From Pseudomonas lini (GTDB taxonomy: Bacteria > Pseudomonadota > Gammaproteobacteria > Pseudomonadales > Pseudomonadaceae): a DNA stretch of 64,000 nucleotides. The position numbers and the translations under genes were made by a program. The DNA lies in assembly GCF_001042905.1 (NCBI RefSeq), contig NZ_JYLB01000001.1:806001-870000 (forward strand), in the 5' to 3' direction. Shown piece by piece: positions 54,107 to 62,299 of the stretch. Within the stretch, counting starts at the first letter, position 1. Each line of letters begins with the position of its first letter. The notes under the pieces were generated by a model. The model made no database searches. It was not told where the DNA came from and was given only the letters and a program-made list of their open reading frames with translations.

Positions 54107-55804
54107 TTACGCAAACGTAATTCCCGAAGCGGAGAGATTATCCAGACCTACGCCCACCAGCGTTACGGCGTAATCGCCAATCTTGAGCACAGTGTCGTTG
54201 CCGGCCTGTGATGCGTGCTGAGTGAAGTCATACCCCTGCCCCGCGCCCTGGACGCCCATGAACACCAGTTTGTCGCTGCCTTGGTAGCCATTGATCGCGT
54301 CGAAACCGAAGGCGCCGCTGAACAGGAAGGTGTTGCCGCCCCCCGAGGCATGCATCACGTCATTGCCTGCGCCACCGACGAAGGTCACGTCGCTTTTGTC
54401 GCTGCGCAGCAGATCGTCGCCGGCGTTGCCGAACAGCCAGTCACCGTCGACGCTGGCCACCAGCGTGTTGCCGTAGGCATCGCCGTTGATCGAATGGTTG
54501 TAGTGCGTCAGTTCGCTGCCATGGAGCAGGCCATTGGCGGTGACGTTGTAGGTGATGTCCTTGCTCCCCCACCACGAACCCGACTCCCTGCTCACCAGCG
54601 CGCCGATGTCGCGGGTCATGCTGATGCCGCCGTAGGCATCGCGCACATACAGCGTGCCGTCGCCGTCATTGGCAATGCTGAAGTTCTGCAACGGCTTCTG
54701 CAGTTCGAAGGTATTGCTGCCCTTGCCCCCCAGCAGCAGGTTGTAGCCACCGTCATCGCGGAACCGGTCGTTACCGTCACGGCCTTCGATGAAGTCATTG
54801 CCCGCGCCGCCCTTGAGCAAGTCATTGCTGTCGGTGCCGATGATGAACGTGCTGCCGGTGTGGGGTTCACCGCTACGGCCCAAGTCCTCGCCCCAGGTGC
54901 TGCCTCGAGACGATTCCGACAGGTTGGACACGATCAGCGTCGAGTCCTTGTCGGTAAGGTCGTAGAAGCGCGAGTCGATCACCCGGTTCAAGCCGTCGGC
55001 GTAGCCCAATGAACCGTGGGCCGACCAGTTCAGCGGATTGAGGATGCTGAACGGCACCAGGTTCTGCGCGGTGGAGGCGTATTGGTCATTGAAGTTGACG
55101 ATGTTGTTGGTCGCCGAATCCTGATGACCATCGTGCTTGCCCAGCGAGCCACTGCTGAAGGTGGTGCCGTCGAGCACTCGAAACACCGGGTCATTCTCGT
55201 AGCCGATGTTCAGCACGTTGTTGCCGGTGGCGCTTTGGGTCGGCGAGGCGAACGCAATGTAGTTGGCGTCCTTGAAGAAACCGCCCCAATTGTTCCCGCT
55301 CAGCTCCGCCAGGCTGTTAACCCCTAACCCGCCGAGGCTATGCCCGCTGACCAATACGTCCTTGGCACTCAGGCCATGGGCAATGGCAAACGCGGCGACG
55401 CTTTTCAGTAAAGTGTCGAAGGCGTTTTTCGCGTAGTTCGTCGCGTAATCCACCGGACCGACCGCGGCCAACAGGTTATTTTTCATGTCGCCGAAGGTGT
55501 CGCTGTACCCCAGGCCACCGGTGCCACGGAAGGCGATACCGATGCCGATCAGCTTCCCTGCCCCATCGTATTTGCCGAGCACTTCGGCTTCAGCACTGGT
55601 GAAACCTTCCTTCTCGCCATAGAAGGTGCCTTGAGCGCCGACGTTGCCCTGATAGCCCAACGCTGCCGCGCCAATCGGCGCCCACGCGGTCGCCGGCAGT
55701 GGCTGGCCGGTGGGCGTGTACGCGTAGAGCGTCAGCGCGATCGCATCGGAGTACAGCGCCTTGCCGGCCTCACTGCCGGCATTTTTGTAATCAAACAGTC
55801 CCAT
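54107..55804 (-). CDS. pueB: Family I.3 lipase/polyurethanase, short form (565 aa)
   Basis: 565 aa, MGLFDYKNAGSEAGKAL start, AGGA upstream. Seen: Ser156 (GHSLGG), Asp205 (YENDPVF), His263 (SAHGS), the same RTX repeats, and a C terminus ending SASGITFA. It is a paralogue of the next gene but lacks about 50 residues between roughly 33 and 36, corresponding to residues 34-85 of the 617-aa enzyme, where I.3 lipases carry the first lid. Substrate entry may therefore differ. 97 bp before pueA and 23 bp after the autotransporter gene, all on one strand. The symbol follows the 565-aa PueB-type enzymes. Confidence 0.85.
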   Translation of the reverse strand: MGLFDYKNAGSEAGKALYSDAIALTLYAYTPTGQPLPATAWAPIGAAALGYQGNVGAQGTFYGEKEGFTSAEAEVLGKYDGAGKLIGIGIAFRGTGGLGYSDTFGDMKNNLLAAVGPVDYATNYAKNAFDTLLKSVAAFAIAHGLSAKDVLVSGHSLGGLGVNSLAELSGNNWGGFFKDANYIAFASPTQSATGNNVLNIGYENDPVFRVLDGTTFSSGSLGKHDGHQDSATNNIVNFNDQYASTAQNLVPFSILNPLNWSAHGSLGYADGLNRVIDSRFYDLTDKDSTLIVSNLSESSRGSTWGEDLGRSGEPHTGSTFIIGTDSNDLLKGGAGNDFIEGRDGNDRFRDDGGYNLLLGGKGSNTFELQKPLQNFSIANDGDGTLYVRDAYGGISMTRDIGALVSRESGSWWGSKDITYNVTANGLLHGSELTHYNHSINGDAYGNTLVASVDGDWLFGNAGDDLLRSDKSDVTFVGGAGNDVMHASGGGNTFLFSGAFGFDAINGYQGSDKLVFMGVQGAGQGYDFTQHASQAGNDTVLKIGDYAVTLVGVGLDNLSASGITFA

Positions 55805-55827
55805 GTTCCTGCTTCCTTAGCGTCAAA

Positions 55828-58800
55828 TCAGAACTGCCAGTCCAGGGTCAGGCCCACACCGTGGTCTTTTTCCCGAGAGCCGAGCAGCCCGTTGTAATCC
55901 AGGTTCAAACGGGTATCGCGGCCCAGCGCCAATCCGGCACGGGCACCGACCACCGCGGCATCGCGGTCCATGGACACGCTTTGCACGCTGAACGCGGTGT
56001 TGCCGTTGACGAAGGCCAAGTGGTCTTCGGAACGGGTGTTGCTCAGGTTGTGCTGCCAGCCGAGCGTGCCGGACAGTTCCAGCTGTTGCTGGTCGGACAA
56101 CGCAATGGCTTTGCTCGCCCGCAGGCCAAGGGTCGAAAGCACCACGTCGCGGTTGTTTTCACCACCCTTGAGCGCGGCGGCATCACCTTTTTCGCTGAAG
56201 CTTTCAGTGTTCAAGTGCACGTAAGCCAAGTTAACGAATGGCTCCAGAGCGATCGGTTGCAGGTCCAGGCGATACGCCGCTTCGGTGAACAGCTGCGCGG
56301 AGGTCGCATCGCGTTTGGATTTCTGCTTGCCGCTGACGCCGTTAAATTGCAGGTCACGTTTAACGTCGATGCGATGCCAGCTGTAAGCGCCACCGACGCT
56401 CAGGCGCAGCGCGTCGATTTCATGGCCCAGGTAGGCACCCAAGTGGTAGCTGTCGACCGAGGCTGACGAATGTGTGCCGTCGCCCATGCTCAACGAACTG
56501 TCGCTATAACCGGTGACGAAACCCAGTCGCGTATCTTCAGTGATCAAGCCATCGACACCGGCCAGCAGCCCGCCGATGGAGCTGTTGGAACTGGCGTTGT
56601 CATGCCCGCCATCGCTCTTGCCCCAGGCACCGAGCACTTTGAGCCAGGCGTTGCTGCGGTCATCGGTGGGTGCCGCGGCGTCGAACAGATCGTGCTCGCG
56701 CAGACGCTCGCCGACTGCATCACGCAGGTAACGGCTGTCATTGATCAGCAGCGTGCCGATTGCCGGATGAATCTCACCAGAGAGTTGCTGGAACGCTTGT
56801 TGCGCGACAGCGGCGGTCGGTGACAGCAGCAGGGTTTCGTAGAGCGGATTGCCGGCGCCCAATTGCTCGGCGGCAGCGGCCACGGCGCGTTGGTTCGGAG
56901 TCCGCCCGGCGCTGGTGAAGGATGTCGCGTTGCGCTCCACAGCCAATTGAATGCCGCTAGCCGAGTAGTCGAGAGTGCCGCCGAGGAACAGGTAGTCCGG
57001 CACCACCGCACCGAAGCGCCCTTCGATTCCGCCGGCCGCCTGCAGAATGTTGTACTGATTGCCGAGCAGGGATTTCGCTTCGCTGGTGGTCAGCAATGTC
57101 GGGCTGTTTTCCAGGGACAGGCTGACCGTTGCGCCTTCGATGATCGCCTTGCCGCTGGCGATGATCTGGTCGCTGCTGGTGGGCGACAGCTCTACGGCGT
57201 AGGTCGAGCCGGGCTCGAAAGTCACGTCGCCCGCCACCTGCAAGGTGCCGATGGAGTTGCCGGGCGCCACGGTACCGCCACTTTTCGCGGTCAGCGCCGC
57301 GATGCTGCCGTTACCACCGAGGATGCCGCTGTCATTGACGGTGACGGCCGACAGCAGCGAACCGTTGATGGCCAATCGGCCCTGATTGACCAGGGTCGGG
57401 CCGGCGTAGGTGTTGGCGCCGGTCAGCACCAGTGTGCCGATGCCCTGCTTGGTCAGGCCACCATGGCCGGAAATGTCGTTGCGCCAGACGTCGAGTCCAC
57501 AGTGCACGTCATTGCACACACGCTCGGTGGGTTTGCCGGCATCGATGATCGCGCCGATACCCGGCAAGTCCGCGACAAACTGGCTGGAGCCGTAGGCGCC
57601 TTCGATGCGGAACTCCTCGGGAATGTCCTGCTCGGTCACGAACATCGCCGGGCCATCGATGCCTTTGCGCAGGTTGATCATGCCCCAGCCGTACAGCGAG
57701 TCGACGCCGGGTGCACCGAGGTCGGTGGCGGTGGCGCGCAGCACACTGGCGACTTGCGCGCCGGTCATATACGGGAAGCGTTCCATCAATACCGCCACCG
57801 CGCCTGCAACGTGCGGCGCCGCCATGGAGGTGCCGTTGTAATTGGCGTAGCCGGTGGTCAGGTCAGCGGCATTGGTGCCGCTGATGATCGAGCTGTAGAT
57901 CCGGCTGCCCGGCGCCGACACGCAGAAACTCGCGGTGTAGCCGCAGCGCGACGAGAAGGTGCTGATGTTGTAAGGGTCGGGGCTGCTGGTGTCCGGGTTT
58001 CTCTGCAACGCGGCGACGGTCATCCAGTTCGGCGCGATCTCAGGGACGAAGTAACCGAGGCCGGCGATGGCGTCCGGGTTGTTGAGGTTGTAGTCGTTGC
58101 CAGCGGCGAAGATCGTCACGATGCCACTGCGGGCCGCCGCGATGGCGCCGTCGTAGGCACCGCCGGGTTTGGTCCCCAGCAAAGTCTGGATTTCGTTGAA
58201 TTGCAGTTGTGCGTCCTGCACGGTGAAGTGCGGATACGCCGGATCCCGACCACCCAGGTCGAAGCGGTCGGTGATGCCGATGCCCCAGCTGTTGTTGATG
58301 ATCCGCGCGCCGCTGGCGATCAGGGCATCCCAACCGGCCTTGTACACCGCGCCGTCATTGCCACGAATGATCCCGTCTTCCGGGCCCGGGTCGCCGTTGT
58401 CGGCGCTGATGATTTGCGCGCCAAAAGCGACGCCGTGCATCGGGCCGCCATCGCGACTGCCCGCGGCAATCCCGCCAACGTGGGTGCCGTGGGCGCCGAG
58501 TTTGCCGTTGGAGCCCACCGAGGGCGAACCGTCATAGAGAAAGGTATCCCCGGCTTTGACCGGAATGTACGGGTCGGTGTATTCGCGGATGCCGCTGGTG
58601 ACCAGCGTGATCACCTTATTGGCCCCGGAAAACTCCGGGTGCAAGGCGTAAACCGGTTGATCGAAGATCCCCAGTTTCACCCCTTTGCCGGTGTAACCGG
58701 CGGCGTAGGCATCCTGAGCATTAATCGCCCCCAGGCCCCAGTCGGCGTTGAACTCCGAGCTGCGCCAGCTATCGGCATTGCCTGTCCTGCCGTTTTCCAC

Positions 58801-58875
58801 GTAGGGGTCCGCGTGTGCGGTGCCCAGTGTGGCCAATGCGCAGAGCAAGGCAATATTGTTGTACTTATTATTCAT
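55828..58875 (-). CDS. pspB: Subtilisin-type autotransporter serine protease (second copy)
   Basis: 1015 aa from ATG 58875 (AGGA ten bases upstream). Seen: signal peptide about 1-22, S8 protease domain with Asp72 (GIFDQPV), His132 (GAHGTHVGG) and Ser350 (NGTSMAAPHVAG), PATR-type passenger repeat (LTGANTYAGPTLVNQG), and a C-terminal autotransporter beta-barrel (about 750-1015) ending LDWQF. Function: secreted or surface serine protease delivered by type V secretion. Near-duplicate of the 59205-62168 gene in its C-terminal half. Symbol by position in the apr-psp-lipase cluster; pspA/pspB naming is uncertain. Confidence 0.88.
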   Translation of the reverse strand: MNNKYNNIALLCALATLGTAHADPYVENGRTGNADSWRSSEFNADWGLGAINAQDAYAAGYTGKGVKLGIFDQPVYALHPEFSGANKVITLVTSGIREYTDPYIPVKAGDTFLYDGSPSVGSNGKLGAHGTHVGGIAAGSRDGGPMHGVAFGAQIISADNGDPGPEDGIIRGNDGAVYKAGWDALIASGARIINNSWGIGITDRFDLGGRDPAYPHFTVQDAQLQFNEIQTLLGTKPGGAYDGAIAAARSGIVTIFAAGNDYNLNNPDAIAGLGYFVPEIAPNWMTVAALQRNPDTSSPDPYNISTFSSRCGYTASFCVSAPGSRIYSSIISGTNAADLTTGYANYNGTSMAAPHVAGAVAVLMERFPYMTGAQVASVLRATATDLGAPGVDSLYGWGMINLRKGIDGPAMFVTEQDIPEEFRIEGAYGSSQFVADLPGIGAIIDAGKPTERVCNDVHCGLDVWRNDISGHGGLTKQGIGTLVLTGANTYAGPTLVNQGRLAINGSLLSAVTVNDSGILGGNGSIAALTAKSGGTVAPGNSIGTLQVAGDVTFEPGSTYAVELSPTSSDQIIASGKAIIEGATVSLSLENSPTLLTTSEAKSLLGNQYNILQAAGGIEGRFGAVVPDYLFLGGTLDYSASGIQLAVERNATSFTSAGRTPNQRAVAAAAEQLGAGNPLYETLLLSPTAAVAQQAFQQLSGEIHPAIGTLLINDSRYLRDAVGERLREHDLFDAAAPTDDRSNAWLKVLGAWGKSDGGHDNASSNSSIGGLLAGVDGLITEDTRLGFVTGYSDSSLSMGDGTHSSASVDSYHLGAYLGHEIDALRLSVGGAYSWHRIDVKRDLQFNGVSGKQKSKRDATSAQLFTEAAYRLDLQPIALEPFVNLAYVHLNTESFSEKGDAAALKGGENNRDVVLSTLGLRASKAIALSDQQQLELSGTLGWQHNLSNTRSEDHLAFVNGNTAFSVQSVSMDRDAAVVGARAGLALGRDTRLNLDYNGLLGSREKDHGVGLTLDWQF

Positions 58876-58937
58876 CGAACTACCGTCCTTAGTTGTGTTG
58901 CCAAAATCCTTGTGGCCAGGGGGCGCGCGCCTCAATT

Positions 58938-59176
58938 CCTGTAGGAGCGAGGCTTGCCCGCGAAGGCGGTGTGTCAGTCAACATCAATGCTGCGTGTCAC
59001 GGCCCTTTCGCGGGCAAGCCTTAATGCCGGTCAGTTAAGCGAATGAACCGCTTTTCGTAGGAGCCAGGCTTGCCGGCGAAGGCGCTCTTAAGGACGCCTT
59101 CGCCGGCAAGCCTGGCTCCTACAGGTCCGATTTACCCTTAACTGACTGGCATTAGGGCAAGCCTCGCTCCTACAGG
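58938..59176. repeat. REP doublet interrupted by a 133-bp insertion (gap 58876-59204)
   Basis: Left arm 58938-58966 (CCTGTAGGAGCGAGGCTTGC...). The right arm is split: 59004-59021 and 59165-59176 join, once the insert and one copy of the 10-bp duplication are removed, into the expected reverse complement ending CGCTCCTACAGG. The doublet family matches the one at 43684-43777. It fills the gap between the two autotransporter genes. Confidence 0.85.
59022..59154. mobile_element. 133-bp MITE with 18-bp TIRs and 10-bp target duplication
   Basis: Termini TAATGCCGGTCAGTTAAG (59022-59039) and CTTAACTGACTGGCATTA (59137-59154) are inverted repeats matching at 17 of 18 positions. GGGCAAGCCT occurs immediately outside both ends (59012-59021 and 59155-59164), an exact 10-bp target duplication inside a REP arm. 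The interior is a 28-bp perfect palindrome pair (59057-59084/59095-59122) identical to that at 39195-39260. There is no coding capacity. A 10-bp duplication is in the range made by IS4-family transposases, but the parent element is not in the window. Confidence 0.85.
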
Positions 59177-59204
59177 GGTTGCGGTGTTCCAGCCCTTGAC
59201 CGCA

Positions 59205-62168
59205 TTAAAACTGCCAATTGAGACTCAGCCCGACGCCGTGGCTCTTCTCGCGGCTGGCCAGTTGGCCGGTGTAATCAAGATTCAACCGAACATCCCGGCT
59301 CAAGGCCAGGCTGGCATGGGCGCCCACCAACGCCGCATCGCGAACCAGCGGCGAGCTTTCCACCACGAACGGAGTGCCACCGCTGGCAAACGCCAGGTGT
59401 TGCTCGGAATCGGTATTGCTCAGGTTGTGTTGCCAGCCGAGGCTGCCGCTCAGGTCCAGCTGTTGCTGACCGGACAGCGTCAGCGTTTTCAGCGCGCGTA
59501 CGCCCAAGGTGCTGAGTACTGCGTCACGCCGGTCGCCGCTGCTTTTGAGCGCGGCGGCGTCACCTTTTTCGGTGAAGCCCTCGGTATCGAGATGCACGTA
59601 AGCCAGATTGGCGAACGGTTCCAAAGCCAGTGCTTGCAGGTTCAGGCGATAGGCCGCTTCGCCGAACACCTGAGTGGTCCCGGCATCGACCTTGGCTTTC
59701 TGTTTGGCGCTGACGTCAGCGTATTGCAGGTCACGTTTGACGTCGGCCCGATGCCAGCTGTAGGCACCACCGGCACTCAGACGCCACGCCCCCATTTCGT
59801 GGCCGGCATAGGCACCCAAGTGATAACTGTCGACCTGCGCTGATGAGTGAGTTCCAGAGCCCATGCTGACCGAACTGTCGCTATAACCGGCGACCAGGCC
59901 GACACGGGTTTGGTCATCCACCGCGCCATCGACACCCGCCAGCAAACCGCCAATCGAGGTGGTGTAGCCGGCAGTGTCGTGACTGTCATCGGTCTTGCCC
60001 CAGGCGCCCAATGCCTTGATCCAGCCGTTGTTTCGGGAACCGTTGGCTTCATTGAGACGCTCACCGACCGCATCGCGCAGATAGCGACTGTCGTTAATCA
60101 ATACCGATCCCAGCGCCGGGTAGATTTCCCCCGACAATTGCTGGAACGCTTGTTGCGCCGAACTGGCGGTCGGCGACAGCAGCAGGCTTTCGTAGACCGT
60201 GTTACCCGCTCCAAGCCCTTCCACTGCGGCGGCGACGGAACGCTGATTCGGCGTTTGCCCGACGCTGGCGAAGGTCGTGGCGTTACGCTCCACGCTCAGC
60301 TGAATGCCGGTCGCGGCGTAATCAAGGCTGCCGCCGATGAACAGGTAGTTGGGCAGCACCGCGCCGAACTGGCCTTGAATCCCTCCCGCCGCTTGCAGGA
60401 TGTTGTACTGATTGCCCAGCAGGCTTTGCACTTGTTGGGTGCTGAGCAAGGTCGGGCTGTTTTCCAGGGACAGGCTCACGGTGGCGCCGCTGATCGTGGC
60501 CGTACCGCCGGCAATAATCTGGTCGCTGCTAGTCGGCGAGAGTTCGACGGCATAGGTGGAACCCGGCGCAAACGTCACATCACCGCTGACCTGCAACGTA
60601 CCGATGGAATTACCGGGCGCCACGGTGCCACCGGCGTTGGCAGTCAAGGCAGCGATCCGTCCGTTCCCGCCGAGGGTGCCACTGTCATTGACGGTGACCG
60701 CCGACGTCAGCGAGCCGTTCACCGCCAGCAAACCACCGTTGACCGTCGTCGGGCCGCGATAAGTGTTGTCGCCAGTGAGCATCAACCGCCCGGCACCGGA
60801 CTTGATCAGGCTGCCTTCGTAGACTCGGTTGGCGGCAGCGGAATCGCGCGCTGTGCCCACTGCGTAATCGGTTTGATCCTGCTGACTGGCGCCGACCGGG
60901 ACACCGTTCTCCCAGCCCTTGTCCTTCAATGTCTGTTGCCAGGCGCTGCGTTCGGCGGCGTCTTCGGCCTGACGCTGAATCAACGCCTTGTCTGAAATGT
61001 CATTGCTCCAGACATCGCTTTGCCCTGCCCCCAGATTGGCGTCAAACGACCCGAGCAATTGCCCCGGCCCGCGCATCGCCCTCTCAAGGTTGGCCACACC
61101 CCAACCGATGCGCGCGCTCGGTGCCTCGGTGATCGAACCGTCGAGCTGGGTCGCGGTGGTCAGCAGCACCTCCAGCGCCTGCTGATTGTTCATGTACGGA
61201 TAGCGCTCCATCACCAGCGCCAGTGCCCCGGTGGCATGCGGCGCGGCCATGGAAGTGCCGGACTTGATCGCGTAACCGCCGCCGGGAATGGTGCTGTCGA
61301 TCTTTGCGCCCGGCGTGGTGATGCACCAATACTTGGCAATCCCGCACTGGTTGTATTTTTGCTGATTGCTTTGATCCAGCCCCGACACTGCCAGCCAGTG
61401 GCCTTCCAGATCCGGCTGAAAATAGGGCAAGGCCGAACGCACGCTGGCATTCGGGTAGCCGCTGTTGCCGGCGCTGAACACGTTGATCACGCCGCGCCGC
61501 GAAACGTCGGCGGCGGCATCGAGCCAGGTGCCTTTGTTCCAGTGCTGGGCATAGGCGGCGTGCAGATCGTCGAGGGTTCGGTAGCTGACGTCCGGCGGCT
61601 GGCTGCCCCAACTGTTGTTGATCGCGCGAACACCGGCGTCCGCCAGGGCGTCATAGACTGCTTTGAAGTAGCGAGGATCGGGGGTGGGACCGAACAGGAA
61701 ACTGTCGTTCTTGTTGGTGTTGCCGACATAGATTTGCGCGTTGTACGCCACGCCGTGCATGCCAGTGCCATCCCGCGAAGCGCCCATGGTGCCGGTGACG
61801 TGGGTGCCGTGGGAGTCGTTGTTTGTGTTGAGCGTGCCGTTGACGTTGAATGCTGAGCCGTCGACATAGCTGCCACTGGCGGTCACTGCGTGATAACGGT
61901 CGGCGGCAAATTCGGGATGGCTGGAATCGAAACCGGAATCCAGTGCGCCGATTTTCACGCCCTTGCCAGTGATGCCGGCGGCATAGGCTTGATCGGCCTG
62001 CATGCGCGCCAGGCCCCAATCGCGCTGGAACTCCGTCGAGCGCCAACTGGCGGGATCGCCGAGGGTGCCGGTTTCCAGGTAAAGCGCCTGGGCTGAGCCT
62101 GGTACTGATGAAATCAAGAGCAATAGCGTGCCGACCGACATCGGCTTGTTCTGTACGTCCATGTTCAT
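59205..62168 (-). CDS. pspA: Subtilisin-type autotransporter serine protease (first copy)
   Basis: 987 aa from ATG 62168; the ATG two codons later (62162) has slightly better ribosome-site spacing. Seen: signal peptide to about residue 28, S8 protease with Asp77 (GALDSGFD), His123 (DSHGTHVTG) and Ser306 (SGTSMAAPHATG), PATR repeat (LTGDNTYRGPTTVNGG), and a beta-barrel from about 725 ending LNWQF. Function: type V-secreted serine protease. It follows aprF on the same strand, separated by a REP hairpin. The C-terminal half is nearly the same as in the neighbouring copy while the protease domain has diverged. Confidence 0.88.
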   Translation of the reverse strand: MNMDVQNKPMSVGTLLLLISSVPGSAQALYLETGTLGDPASWRSTEFQRDWGLARMQADQAYAAGITGKGVKIGALDSGFDSSHPEFAADRYHAVTASGSYVDGSAFNVNGTLNTNNDSHGTHVTGTMGASRDGTGMHGVAYNAQIYVGNTNKNDSFLFGPTPDPRYFKAVYDALADAGVRAINNSWGSQPPDVSYRTLDDLHAAYAQHWNKGTWLDAAADVSRRGVINVFSAGNSGYPNASVRSALPYFQPDLEGHWLAVSGLDQSNQQKYNQCGIAKYWCITTPGAKIDSTIPGGGYAIKSGTSMAAPHATGALALVMERYPYMNNQQALEVLLTTATQLDGSITEAPSARIGWGVANLERAMRGPGQLLGSFDANLGAGQSDVWSNDISDKALIQRQAEDAAERSAWQQTLKDKGWENGVPVGASQQDQTDYAVGTARDSAAANRVYEGSLIKSGAGRLMLTGDNTYRGPTTVNGGLLAVNGSLTSAVTVNDSGTLGGNGRIAALTANAGGTVAPGNSIGTLQVSGDVTFAPGSTYAVELSPTSSDQIIAGGTATISGATVSLSLENSPTLLSTQQVQSLLGNQYNILQAAGGIQGQFGAVLPNYLFIGGSLDYAATGIQLSVERNATTFASVGQTPNQRSVAAAVEGLGAGNTVYESLLLSPTASSAQQAFQQLSGEIYPALGSVLINDSRYLRDAVGERLNEANGSRNNGWIKALGAWGKTDDSHDTAGYTTSIGGLLAGVDGAVDDQTRVGLVAGYSDSSVSMGSGTHSSAQVDSYHLGAYAGHEMGAWRLSAGGAYSWHRADVKRDLQYADVSAKQKAKVDAGTTQVFGEAAYRLNLQALALEPFANLAYVHLDTEGFTEKGDAAALKSSGDRRDAVLSTLGVRALKTLTLSGQQQLDLSGSLGWQHNLSNTDSEQHLAFASGGTPFVVESSPLVRDAALVGAHASLALSRDVRLNLDYTGQLASREKSHGVGLSLNWQF

Positions 62169-62191
62169 GACTCTCGCTTTTCTTGTTTTTT

Positions 62192-62274
62192 GTAGGAGCT
62201 GCCGCAGGCTGCGATCTTTTAGTGTCAGCAAGACACCGGAAGATCAAAAGATCGCAGCCTTCGGCAGCTCCTAC
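62192..62274. repeat. REP doublet between aprF and pspA
   Basis: 62192-62220 (GTAGGAGCTGCCGCAGGCTG CGATCTTTT) pairs with 62246-62274, 29 bp with one mismatch, around a 25-bp loop. It is the same family as 22231-22321. A hairpin here could partly terminate the aprDEF message before the autotransporter genes. Confidence 0.88.
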
Positions 62275-62299
62275 GGGGATGTGCGATTTACCTTGGGTG

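Noticed and set aside
56863..58944. 693-codon plus-strand frame opposite the autotransporter gene
   Set aside because: It is exactly antisense to a gene with clear S8 protease and barrel motifs. High GC and codon bias make long antisense frames common, and no recognisable domain or ribosome site is present.
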